IMG/VR virus record: IMGVR_UViG_3300047472_000246
Span: 1 to 29,558 of that record
Direction: 5' to 3' (one strand)
DNA: 29,558 nt
Source of the DNA: a virus
Within the stretch, counting starts at the first letter, position 1; every line of letters begins with the position of its first letter. Positions 23,651 through 29,109 of this stretch are shown in pieces. Position numbers and translations under genes: made by a program. The notes beneath the pieces are model-generated. The model did not search any database. It was given only the letters and a program-made list of their open reading frames with translations, and was not told the DNA's origin.

Positions 23651-23805
23651 TCTGCGGACGCTGCGACAGGGCGATCCGCAAGGGCGAGCCATACACGGAG
23701 CACGAAATCACGCGGCCAACGGGCCCGGGCGCGCTCGTGTACCGGCACGTGGAGCTGTGCCGCAAGGTCCCGACGCGGTCGACACAGGCGTCCATACGCC
23801 ACTAG
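23647..23805 (+). CDS. Very small zinc-ribbon-like protein (52 aa)
   Basis: ATG 23647 overlaps the preceding stop (ATGA); 52 residues, starting MICGRCDRAIRKGEPYTEHEI, with HVELCRKVPT later. C3-x-x-C6 and a distal H-x-x-x-C could bind one zinc ion as in LIM-like or ribbon knuckles. Co-translation with the 110-residue neighbour is probable. No membrane or export signal. Function unknown; it may be a partner of the neighbour. Confidence 0.62.
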   Translation: MICGRCDRAIRKGEPYTEHEITRPTGPGALVYRHVELCRKVPTRSTQASIRH

Positions 23806-23835
23806 GCCCCCGCTCCCGGTGGTCGGCCCGGGGGC
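23806..23835 (+). terminator. Possible terminator after the cassette
   Basis: GCCCCCG (23806-23812) pairs with CGGGGGC (23829-23835) around a 16-base loop directly after the stop of the 52-residue gene. No T-run follows, so strength is uncertain. Confidence 0.45.
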
Positions 23836-23882
23836 GGGATGTACGCGGCTGCTCCGACGCCCCATCTGTGCAGCCGCCGTGT

Positions 23883-23915
23883 CCCGCCGCCGGGCCACCC
23901 CGTCCCGGCGGCGGG
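23883..23915 (-). terminator. Hairpin directly after the small XRE gene
   Basis: CCCGCCGCCGGG (23883-23894) and CCCGGCGGCGGG (23904-23915) form a perfect 12-bp stem with a nine-base loop. On the minus strand it begins immediately after the stop codon of the XRE gene. There is no T-run, as for many Streptomyces terminators; it may serve both converging genes. Confidence 0.6.
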
Positions 23916-24149
23916 TCACCCCACGAGTTCGGATAGCGGCACGTCCAGCGCCCGGGCGATCTTCAGCAGCGTGGAGAGTTTCATCTCCTCGCCGGACTCG
24001 ACGCGCTGGAGCGTCATGCGGTTGATGTGGGCAGCCAACCACACTTGATCTTGAGTGAGGTTCTGGCGGCGTCTCTCCGCGCGGATGCTTCTACCGATGG
24101 CCCGGCGGCGCTCGGTGATCCAGGTGTCGTCGTCGGGCAGATCTGGCAC
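23916..24149 (-). CDS. Small XRE-family DNA-binding protein (77 aa)
   Basis: GTG 24149 is the likely start, giving PDLPDDDTWITERRRAIGRSIRAERRRQNLTQDQVWLAAHINRMTLQRVESGEEMKLSTLLKIARALDVPLSELVG. The HTH lies at about 30-60 with a typical QDQVWLAAHINRMTLQRVESG turn. The reading frame extends upstream to 24287 but that part looks non-coding and includes inverted repeats. No ribosome-binding site is seen, so translation may be leaderless. It is just left of the attachment region, reads toward the cassette and may regulate either. A toxin partner is not visible. Confidence 0.72.
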   Translation of the reverse strand: MPDLPDDDTWITERRRAIGRSIRAERRRQNLTQDQVWLAAHINRMTLQRVESGEEMKLSTLLKIARALDVPLSELVG

Positions 24150-24249
24150 TCGACAAACGCTCTGGCGTGCATGATCGTATGTCTGCCTAACGCATTCGGC
24201 TTTTTGTGATCTTCGGCCACACGGGGACGAACTGCGCGGGTAGATCACA

Positions 24250-24274
24250 GGAGAACCCTGGCCCCCGGTTCTCC
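24250..24274. repeat. Inverted repeat in attachment region
   Basis: GGAGAACC (24250-24257) and GGTTCTCC (24267-24274) are perfect complements around nine bases. No T-run follows on either strand. Confidence 0.55.
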
Positions 24275-24287
24275 CCTCACGGCCCAC

Positions 24288-24319
24288 AGCCCTGCGGATC
24301 TGGCATATGCCGCAGGGCT
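24288..24319. repeat. Inverted repeat in attachment region
   Basis: AGCCCTGCGG (24288-24297) and CCGCAGGGCT (24310-24319) form a perfect 10-bp stem around 12 bases, with GGCATATGCC overlapping the right inner edge. No T-run follows. Confidence 0.6.
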
Positions 24320-24431
24320 ACAGGTATGGTCAGGATTCGAACATGCGTTCACACGAATGGGTGATTACGCCCTCCCACCTGCTCTGTTAGACATGTAGTC
24401 CACGCGGCGTACAGCACCTACGCCCCCAGAT

Positions 24432-24480
24432 GTGCCGGGCACCACAGGGACGGTGCCCCCTCCCAACGGTGGCCCGGCAC
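24432..24480. repeat. Inverted repeat in attachment region
   Basis: GTGCCGGGC (24432-24440) and GCCCGGCAC (24472-24480) are exact complements; ACC/GGT extends the stem with one bulged G. The 31-base interior is GC-rich. Confidence 0.55.
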
Positions 24481-24482
24481 GC

Positions 24483-24516
24483 GCAACCCCCGCCTCCTCT
24501 GGAGTGCGGGGGTTGC
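24483..24516. terminator. GC-rich hairpin in attachment region
   Basis: GCAACCCCCGC (24483-24493) pairs perfectly with GCGGGGGTTGC (24506-24516) around 12 bases. It is the most stable stem of the region. Its right arm contains one GGTTGCAC motif. No T-run follows on either strand, so a structural role is equally possible. Confidence 0.45.
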
Positions 24517-24546
24517 ACGCTTCCGGGCTGACCTGCGGGAACGGCA

Positions 24547-24572
24547 TGATCATTTGGTCGATATTTGGTCGA
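24547..24572. repeat. Integrase arm-type repeat, left copy
   Basis: Two TTTGGTCGA units at 24553-24561 and 24564-24572 are spaced 11 bases, about one helical turn, preceded by TGATCA. The 26 bases recur at 24801-24826 with two mismatches. The two copies flank the tRNA-like core, as arm sites of tyrosine integrases do. Confidence 0.7.
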
Positions 24573-24644
24573 CCGGACTCTGTAGTCACGCTGTATCCAG
24601 CGCGTAGCGAGCATGTAGGCAGAGTGGGACCGAGGGCATGAGAA

Positions 24645-24683
24645 AGGCCCCGGACCCTCCCTGACCTGGGAGTTCCGGGGCCT
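24645..24683 (-). terminator. Minus-strand terminator beyond the tRNA-like core
   Basis: AGGCCCCGGA (24645-24654) pairs perfectly with TCCGGGGCCT (24674-24683), with CTCCC/GGGAG inside. Read on the minus strand it is followed by TTCTC. It lies 19 bases past the discriminator end of the tRNA-like core, so it could end integrase transcription or, after integration, the restored tRNA transcript. Confidence 0.7.
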
Positions 24684-24701
24684 GAGCCCTGGTCAAACGT
24701 G

Positions 24702-24746
24702 TGCCCTCGGCAGGATTCGAACCTGCGACACCGGCTTTAGGAGAGC
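24702..24746 (-). other. attP: attP core: 3' half of tRNA-Arg(CCU)
   Basis: On the minus strand this is GCTCTCCTAAAGCCGG, then a five-base variable loop, a GCAGG-TTCGAAT-CCTGC T-arm and CGAGGGCA, i.e. from the anticodon stem-loop (U33, anticodon CCT) to the discriminator. The 5' half is absent, so it is a copy of a tRNA end, not a tRNA gene. Integration into tRNA-Arg genes reading AGG is known for Streptomyces phage VWB. After integration the phage would restore the tRNA 3' end. Confidence 0.82.
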
Positions 24747-24800
24747 AGCGTTTACACCTGGCATTCGCGCTGATAGGAGCTGGTGCGGTTGCACTTCGAG

Positions 24801-24826
24801 TGATCGTTTGGTCGATATTTGGTAGA
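24801..24826. repeat. Integrase arm-type repeat, right copy
   Basis: TTTGGTCGA at 24807-24815 and TTTGGTAGA at 24818-24826, preceded by TGATCG. It ends one base before the integrase stop codon. Same orientation as the left copy 254 bases away. Confidence 0.7.
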
Positions 24827-26122
24827 TCAACTCGGGGAGTACTTCCGGAGGTCCACCCGGCCCCACATTGTGCTCATTCCCAGGTTACTCATGGCCCGCC
24901 GGAACGTCTCCTCCAGGCCGTCCAGCCTCTCGGCGCGCATCGCCGGTGTGGGCTTCTGGTAGTGCCTCTTGATGCCCGGCCGTTTGTGCCCGGCCGCCTC
25001 GAACGCGAGCGGCTCCTTCACCCCGAGCTCCGACTGCATCGTGTCGTGCAGCGCGCGCAGCGCCCGCATGTCCAGGCCCGGCAGGATCGGCTCCCACGCC
25101 GCCCGGTACGACACCCCCTGCCGCTTCTCACGCGCGTCGCGCCCGTCGGCCGCCGGCCGGAAGGTGCGCGACCAGTTCCCGCGCCGCCACGGCTGCCCCG
25201 ACGCCGTGCAGAAGATCCGCGCGTGCGGCCAGTCGGCGAGGTGGTACCACAGCAGCGTCGCGAGGAACGGCGGCACGTCCACATCCCGGGTCGAGCCGTC
25301 GTTCTTCGTCGGCTCCAGCCGGAGCACGTAACCCTTCTTGTTACCGTGCTCGTCGCGCTCCTGGTACTCGGCGAACTCCTCCTTGATCCGGACGATCGGG
25401 CACACAAACTCGCCCGCACCCCACGGCTGGCGCCGGGTCAGCAGCACGTTGTCCCGATGCAGCCCGAGACCCTCGCCCCACCGCGGACCGAGGAACGCCG
25501 TCGTCAGCACGTGCATGCCGACGGCCGGCCCGAGCCGCTCCGCCAGGAGGACGGCATCCTCCGGACGCGGGCCGCCGTCCCGCGCGATCTTCGGCGGCTT
25601 CATCCATCCCGCGTCGCCCGCCGTCTCCTTCGTGCGCCTGCGCCCGAAGAGCGGATTCACGGTCACGTAACCGGCGTCCACGGCCGCGGTCATGATGGTC
25701 GACATCAGGCTCACCGCGTGCCCGCGACTGACGTCCTCGCAGGGCATCGTCTGCTGCCATGTGTCGACGTCGAACCAGGACACCTTCCGGAGGGGAACGC
25801 CCTCCCACCGGGGCAGGATGTCGTTCTCCAGCCGGTCCCACCGCCGGCTGCCCGTCGCGCCCCGCTTCTTGCGCGACGCCATGAAGGTCCGCGCGAACTG
25901 CCCGAACGTCGTGTTCACCTTGCCCGGGTCGATCCACGTTCCCTCGCGGATCGCCCGCTCCTGCGCCTCCCCCCATTCGAGCGCCAGGTTCTTCGTGTCG
26001 AATCCGGACTCGGACAGCCACTCCGGGACGTGCCCCTCCGGCGCCTTGTACAGGACCCGCCAGGTGAACTTCGTTGTCTGCTTGCCGTTGCGCATCTTGT
26101 AGCGCTTCGACGCGTGAGCCAT
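24827..26122 (-). CDS. int: Tyrosine-type site-specific integrase
   Basis: ATG 26122 lies behind GAGGGGGAAGATCCC; 431 residues. N-terminal arm-binding part about 1-70, SAM-like core-binding domain about 70-165 (TTFGQFARTFMASRKK, WFDVDTWQQTM), catalytic domain about 185-395. Catalytic positions: R214 in GPRWGEGLGL, K273 in EPTKNDG, R356 in RALRALHDT, H379 in AAGHKRPG, and nucleophile Y388 in KRHYQKP. The His of the usual HxxR box is Arg (R353). It should recombine the tRNA-Arg-like core with the host tRNA gene; the stop codon lies one base from the right arm repeat. Length and layout match Streptomyces phage integrases. Confidence 0.93.
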   Translation of the reverse strand: MAHASKRYKMRNGKQTTKFTWRVLYKAPEGHVPEWLSESGFDTKNLALEWGEAQERAIREGTWIDPGKVNTTFGQFARTFMASRKKRGATGSRRWDRLENDILPRWEGVPLRKVSWFDVDTWQQTMPCEDVSRGHAVSLMSTIMTAAVDAGYVTVNPLFGRRRTKETAGDAGWMKPPKIARDGGPRPEDAVLLAERLGPAVGMHVLTTAFLGPRWGEGLGLHRDNVLLTRRQPWGAGEFVCPIVRIKEEFAEYQERDEHGNKKGYVLRLEPTKNDGSTRDVDVPPFLATLLWYHLADWPHARIFCTASGQPWRRGNWSRTFRPAADGRDAREKRQGVSYRAAWEPILPGLDMRALRALHDTMQSELGVKEPLAFEAAGHKRPGIKRHYQKPTPAMRAERLDGLEETFRRAMSNLGMSTMWGRVDLRKYSPS

Positions 26123-26155
26123 GGGATCTTCCCCCTCTGCCTCGCCGCTGGTCGG

Positions 26156-26557
26156 CTACCGGATCGCGTACACGGCCGGCGAGCGCTCCCACCAGGGCGA
26201 CCGCTCGGACTGGTGACGTGTGATGTGACGGGCGCCGCGCTCGCTGATGAGCCGCGCGAGCACCGTGTACGCGATGTAGTCCGCGTTGTCGTCGACAGCC
26301 ACCCGGTGGCCGTCGGCCATCACCTCGCGGCGCTCCATGGTGATGGGGATGCGCGGCCCCAACGGGGCCCCTTCAGGACGAGGGTGCCAGCGGCGGGCCT
26401 GCTGCGTGAACAGCTCCGCGAAAACGCCCTGGGCGTCGTCGCTGATGTCGTCGTAGTGGAAGTGGAACAGACAGCCTGAGCCGTCCGGATAGTCCTGGAT
26501 CCACGGCTCGAAGTAAGGCTCCCCCTGCTCGTGCCGCGTGACCTCGATGGTGAGCAT
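26156..26557 (-). CDS. Unknown protein co-transcribed with integrase (133 aa)
   Basis: ATG 26557 follows GGGGGCAGTC; 133 residues. Begins MLTIEVTRHEQGEPYFEPWIQDYPDGSGCLFHFHYDDISDDAQGVFAELFTQQARRWHPRP and ends with RGARHITRHQSERSPWWERSPAVYAIR. The middle is acidic and the end basic. A longer reading up to 26620 lacks a ribosome-binding site. It lies 33 bases before integrase on the same strand, so the two form an operon, and may assist integration or lysogeny. No HTH or membrane segment is visible. Function unknown. Confidence 0.68.
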   Translation of the reverse strand: MLTIEVTRHEQGEPYFEPWIQDYPDGSGCLFHFHYDDISDDAQGVFAELFTQQARRWHPRPEGAPLGPRIPITMERREVMADGHRVAVDDNADYIAYTVLARLISERGARHITRHQSERSPWWERSPAVYAIR

Positions 26558-26608
26558 GACTGCCCCCGAATTCGCCGAGCGGTGCCCCCTCCCGGTGACG
26601 GTCTGTGC

Positions 26609-26655
26609 ATGCAACCACACGCATGGCTTAAATGCACGTACCTCGTATGGATCAA
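26609..26655 (-). promoter_or_regulatory. Candidate integrase-operon promoter with operator-like motif
   Basis: On the minus strand TTGATC (26655-26650) and TTTAAG (26632-26627) are separated by 17 bases, a fair -35/-10 pair. The expected start near 26620 is followed by GGTTGCAT (26616-26609), the motif also present in the repressor/early-gene divergent region. Repression of the integrase operon by the adjacent XRE protein is a reasonable inference. Confidence 0.45.
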
Positions 26656-27153
26656 TCAGTCGTCTGCAACCTCATCGTCTTCATTGGCGAGGTTCTGGAC
26701 ATAGCGGCGGACCTTGCGGTACCGGGCGGCGATGCGCCGCATCTCCTCGGGGGAGGCGCCCTTCTTCCCCTGGAGGACGACGATCACGTGGCCGTCGGCT
26801 TCTTCCGGCCCAAGGGTGATCACGGTGGCATCGAGCGTCTCCGACTGGCGCAGCTCGTACTCAACCGCCGGCGGTAGCGGCAACTGGTCCGGCTGAGACA
26901 GGGCGGCCTCTTCCTCCCGCGCCTCCGGCTCGCCCGCCGCAATGCGCTCGGCTTCACCGTCCTCGAAGCCGAGGAATCTCGCGTACTTCCGGACGCCCGC
27001 GTTGACCTTGGCGAACTTTCCGGCCTCGATGTTCTGGACGGTCGTGCGTCCCAGGCCGGTCTGCAAAGCGGCTTCCGGCTGAGTGAGCCGAGGCCTGCGC
27101 GCCTCGCGTGCCAGCTGGAGCCGCTGGCCCAGCTTCTTGGTTCCCTCGTCCAT
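26656..27153 (-). CDS. Putative immunity repressor (XRE family)
   Basis: ATG 27153 (MDEGTKKLGQRLQLAREARR) is chosen since the upstream extension to 27189 looks non-coding. 165 residues. HTH at about 8-60 with RLTQPEAALQTGLGRTTVQNIEAGKF. The C-terminal half has VEYELRQSETLDATVITLGPEEADGHVIVVLQGKKGASPEEMRRIAARYRKVRRYVQNLANEDDEVADD and an acidic end; no LexA-like Ser/Lys autocleavage motif is evident, so induction may not be RecA-dependent cleavage. It is divergent from the early HTH gene, the usual place of the phage master repressor. Confidence 0.78.
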   Translation of the reverse strand: MDEGTKKLGQRLQLAREARRPRLTQPEAALQTGLGRTTVQNIEAGKFAKVNAGVRKYARFLGFEDGEAERIAAGEPEAREEEAALSQPDQLPLPPAVEYELRQSETLDATVITLGPEEADGHVIVVLQGKKGASPEEMRRIAARYRKVRRYVQNLANEDDEVADD

Positions 27154-27352
27154 GGGAACCCATCTTGGCACATGCGGTTGCACGCCCATAGCTCAGATTC
27201 GGCGCTTTGACCTGGGCATTATTCGGCATTTACGCACCTCCGGTTGCATCTCGCCACATGCGCACTCCGAGCCATGCATGCAATCAGCTCACACTTCTTC
27301 GCGAAAAAGTGAGCAGCCTGCTTGCATTGCGTAGCTAAAGTGTGGTCAGAAT
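27154..27352. promoter_or_regulatory. Divergent lysis-lysogeny control region
   Basis: About 200 bases, lower in GC than the rest. GGTTGCAC (27176-27183) and GGTTGCAT (27242-27249) share an orientation; ACATGCG occurs twice (27170s and 27250s). An imperfect dyad at 27288-27313 has CTCAC/GTGAG outer arms and TTCGCGAA in the centre. TAAAGT (27336-27341) is a possible rightward -10. Operators for repressor and Cro-like proteins are expected here. Confidence 0.6.
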
Positions 27353-27571
27353 GTGGGCGTGAAGCCCAACGGACCAATGATCAGAGGCGTCCGCACGGGC
27401 CGGGGAATGGGCCTTCGTGAGCTTGAAGCCCGGACCGGCCTGAATCGCGGATACCTGTCCCGCCTCGAACGTGAGCAGGTGCGGGACGTCGGCTCTGAGC
27501 AGGTCCGCCGGGTCGCCGAGGCCCTCGACGTTCCCGAAGGCCTCCTGATCGACGAGGAGTCGACGCCGTGA
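27353..27571 (+). CDS. Small HTH protein, Cro-like early regulator
   Basis: GTG 27353 or GTG 27359 may start it (72 or 70 residues); no ribosome-binding site precedes either, so leaderless translation is likely. Sequence: MIRGVRTGRGMGLRELEARTGLNRGYLSRLEREQVRDVGSEQVRRVAEALDVPEGLLIDEE. The XRE HTH covers about residues 10-60 with helix 3 LNRGYLSRLERE. As first gene of the rightward early operon, facing the repressor, it takes the position of Cro. It overlaps the next gene by four bases (GTGA). Confidence 0.78.
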   Translation: MGVKPNGPMIRGVRTGRGMGLRELEARTGLNRGYLSRLEREQVRDVGSEQVRRVAEALDVPEGLLIDEESTP

Positions 27572-27849
27572 CCGCCACCCCTACGAGGGTGCGCCGCACC
27601 CGCACGAAGGCGGCCAATCCCCCCAACTCCGTTCCCCCGCAGGGCAGTTCGCCGGAGGCCGAATTTCGCCGGTGGACTCCCGAGGAGGTCGTCGCGCTGG
27701 AACTGCTGCCGTACAGCAGCGTCCGCGTGCTCAAGGAGAAGTGCTACAAGCGCCGGCTGTTCTGCCACACCGACGGAGGTCGACTGACCTTCACGGCTGA
27801 GGACCTGCGGCGCAACGCCGAGCTGGGCGCCAAGGCGCCCGCCGCCTGA
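27568..27849 (+). CDS. Winged-helix/HTH_17-like protein, candidate excisionase
   Basis: GTG 27568 overlaps the previous stop; 93 residues. A basic disordered start (TATPTRVRRTRTKAANPP) precedes RRWTPEEVVALELLPYSSVRVLKEKCYKRRLFCHTDGGRLTFTAEDLRRNAELGA. The TPEE-helix, SSVRVLKEKCYKRRL recognition helix and GGRLTFTAEDL wing with final helix match the MerR/excisionase-type layout. In a phage with a tyrosine integrase such a protein is the first candidate for directionality factor. It could also be a plain regulator. Confidence 0.62.
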   Translation: MTATPTRVRRTRTKAANPPNSVPPQGSSPEAEFRRWTPEEVVALELLPYSSVRVLKEKCYKRRLFCHTDGGRLTFTAEDLRRNAELGAKAPAA

Positions 27850-27941
27850 CCCACCCCTGAACGCGCCGAAGGGCCGCCCGCTTTGACCGGCCTGGCGACC
27901 CCCGACCGGCGCCCCTACCAACCCAGAAAGCAGAGGTCACC
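27850..27941 (+). promoter_or_regulatory. Spacer in the early operon
   Basis: The 92 bases between the Xis-like gene and GTG 27942 hold no ORF. AGAAAGCAGAGG before 27942 serves as ribosome-binding site. A weak CGCCGAAGGGCC-type pairing is present but no terminator is evident. Confidence 0.4.
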
Positions 27942-28301
27942 GTGACCACTGAGAATACGGCCTCGCCGTTCGCCGTACAGGCGTCCGCCCTCCAGATGCT
28001 CACCGAGCTGGTCGTCCAGTTCGGGGACCTGCCTGCCGCGTATATCACCATCCATCAGCCCTGGAAGGGTGCGGCGTCCAAGCTCGACTTCAACATCGAC
28101 ACGCCCACGGACTTCGAGCAGTGGCGCATCGCGCTCGGCATCGCCCCGGACGCGGTGAGTCTGCACCCGCACAGCCGGGAGTCCTGGGTCGCCGCCTCGA
28201 CCGTCCGCGACGGCATCACGATCCACATCAGTGCCCACGGCATCTCGCTCACCGAAGACCAGCTCTCCGCCCCGCGCATCCGTGAGGACGTGGCGGCGTG
28301 A
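27942..28301 (+). CDS. Early protein of unknown function (119 aa)
   Basis: GTG 27942 follows GCAGAGGTCACC; 119 residues. Begins TTENTASPFAVQASALQMLTELVVQFGDLPAAYITIHQP and has FNIDTPTDFEQWRIALGIAPDAVSLHPHSRESWVAASTVRDGITIHISAHGISL. The mixed alpha/beta pattern (strand-helix with HISAHGI) suggests a small soluble fold. Related unnamed proteins occur in actinophage and ICE early regions. The stop overlaps the next GTG by four bases. No catalytic signature is visible. Confidence 0.68.
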   Translation: MTTENTASPFAVQASALQMLTELVVQFGDLPAAYITIHQPWKGAASKLDFNIDTPTDFEQWRIALGIAPDAVSLHPHSRESWVAASTVRDGITIHISAHGISLTEDQLSAPRIREDVAA

Positions 28302-28858
28302 AGTGCGGCGAGCCGAAGCCCGGCGCCACCTTCAAGGACTGCGACGAGGAGCTGAAGCACCGCGGTGACCACAGCTACCTCGGTGAGCGGTGGCCGCGCG
28401 TAAAGCCCGCCGAGCCCGACTGGGACGTGCAGGAACTCCTGGAAGACGCCATGCCTCGCAACGCGTGGGGTGTGCTGGAGCGCAGCTTCCCGATCGTCGT
28501 CACCGAGACGGTCACCCGGATCGTGTGGGTGACCGCCGAGTCCGAGGACGATGCCCTCGCCTACTGGGGCAACGACCCCACGGACCTGTCGATGGACGGT
28601 GCCGAAGTCCTCGATGGGGACTTGGAGTTCTCGCGGCCGGACAGGTGGCAGCGGCAGGCGGCGTTCACGGCGAACCGCTTTGAGTCGAAGATCGGCCCGC
28701 TGGTGCCGTGCCCGGACTGCGGCGTGCAGGCCTTCCGGCGGGAGTGGTTCCACGACCCGTACCGGAAGTGCCACGGCCAGATCGACTGGCGGTTTGTCCG
28801 CAACGGGCGCGCGTTCCGCGAGCACAAGGCCCACGCCGGATCGGCGGTGACGGCATGA
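28298..28858 (+). CDS. Early zinc-binding protein of unknown function (186 aa)
   Basis: GTG 28298 overlaps the previous stop (GTGA); 186 residues. An N-terminal cluster KCGEPKPG..DCDEELKHRGDHSY (C3, C14, H20, H24) resembles small Cys/His knuckles found in actinophages. A middle part has FPIVVTETVTRIVWVTAESEDDALAYWG. The C-terminal cluster C138-x-x-C141 with C160 (PCPDCGVQ, YRKCHG) is a second likely zinc site. The protein may bind nucleic acid, but no known fold is identifiable. It overlaps the next gene by four bases. Confidence 0.7.
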   Translation: MKCGEPKPGATFKDCDEELKHRGDHSYLGERWPRVKPAEPDWDVQELLEDAMPRNAWGVLERSFPIVVTETVTRIVWVTAESEDDALAYWGNDPTDLSMDGAEVLDGDLEFSRPDRWQRQAAFTANRFESKIGPLVPCPDCGVQAFRREWFHDPYRKCHGQIDWRFVRNGRAFREHKAHAGSAVTA

Positions 28859-29109
28859 ACACCAAGCTCGTGAACAGCGCGGCGGGCGTCATCCTGGCCG
28901 CGCTCACCCAGAACAGGACGGCCGCCGGCATCGCGTTCGCGCTGGACTCGGCGCAGCTGCTGCTGACGCCGGAGGTCACGGCGGAGCTGGCCGAACTGCG
29001 GACGCGTGTCGCCGAGTTGGAGGCCGCGCCCGCCACGGTGTACCGGGCAGAGCACGACTCGATCGTCTTGGACTACTACCGAACGCGCGAGGCCGCACGC
29101 GAGCACTGA
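28855..29109 (+). CDS. Early small helical protein (84 aa)
   Basis: ATG 28855 overlaps the previous stop; 84 residues. A mildly hydrophobic start (VNSAAGVILAALTQNRTAAGIAFALDSAQLLLTPEV) is followed by a coiled-coil-like stretch TAELAELRTRVAELEAAP and a short tail DYYRTREAAREH. Its TGA is directly followed in the same frame by a 63-codon open stretch (29110-29301). It may end here or, with readthrough, extend. No function recognised. Confidence 0.7.
   Translation: MNTKLVNSAAGVILAALTQNRTAAGIAFALDSAQLLLTPEVTAELAELRTRVAELEAAPATVYRAEHDSIVLDYYRTREAAREH

Larger units (their letters stand above)
24150..24826. other. Phage attachment region (attP) with arm repeats and hairpins
   Basis: This 677-base stretch has no convincing gene. 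It contains the tRNA-like core (24702-24746), two copies of a 26-base arm repeat (24547-24572 and 24801-24826) and inverted repeats at 24250-24274, 24288-24319, 24432-24480, 24483-24516 and 24645-24683. GGTTGCAC occurs at 24511-24518 and 24787-24794. A second TPsiC-arm-like sequence is at 24331-24347. Such density of repeats next to a tyrosine integrase gene is that of a phage attachment site. The integrated form would break it inside the core. Confidence 0.8.

Noticed and set aside
23916-24149. Toxin-antitoxin pair including the small XRE protein
   Set aside because: No toxin-like ORF (HigB, HipA, RelE type) lies next to it on the same strand.
24310-24400. Complete tRNA gene on the minus strand
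   Set aside because: A T-loop-like TTCGAAT is present, but the T stem has mismatches and no acceptor or anticodon stem could be formed.
24702-24746. Functional tRNA gene at the attP core
   Set aside because: Only the 3' half from the anticodon arm onward is present; the 5' half is replaced by unrelated sequence.
24701-26479. Long plus-strand ORF (592 codons) across attP and integrase
   Set aside because: It runs through the tRNA-like core and antisense to the integrase, with Pro/Arg/His-rich low-information translation.
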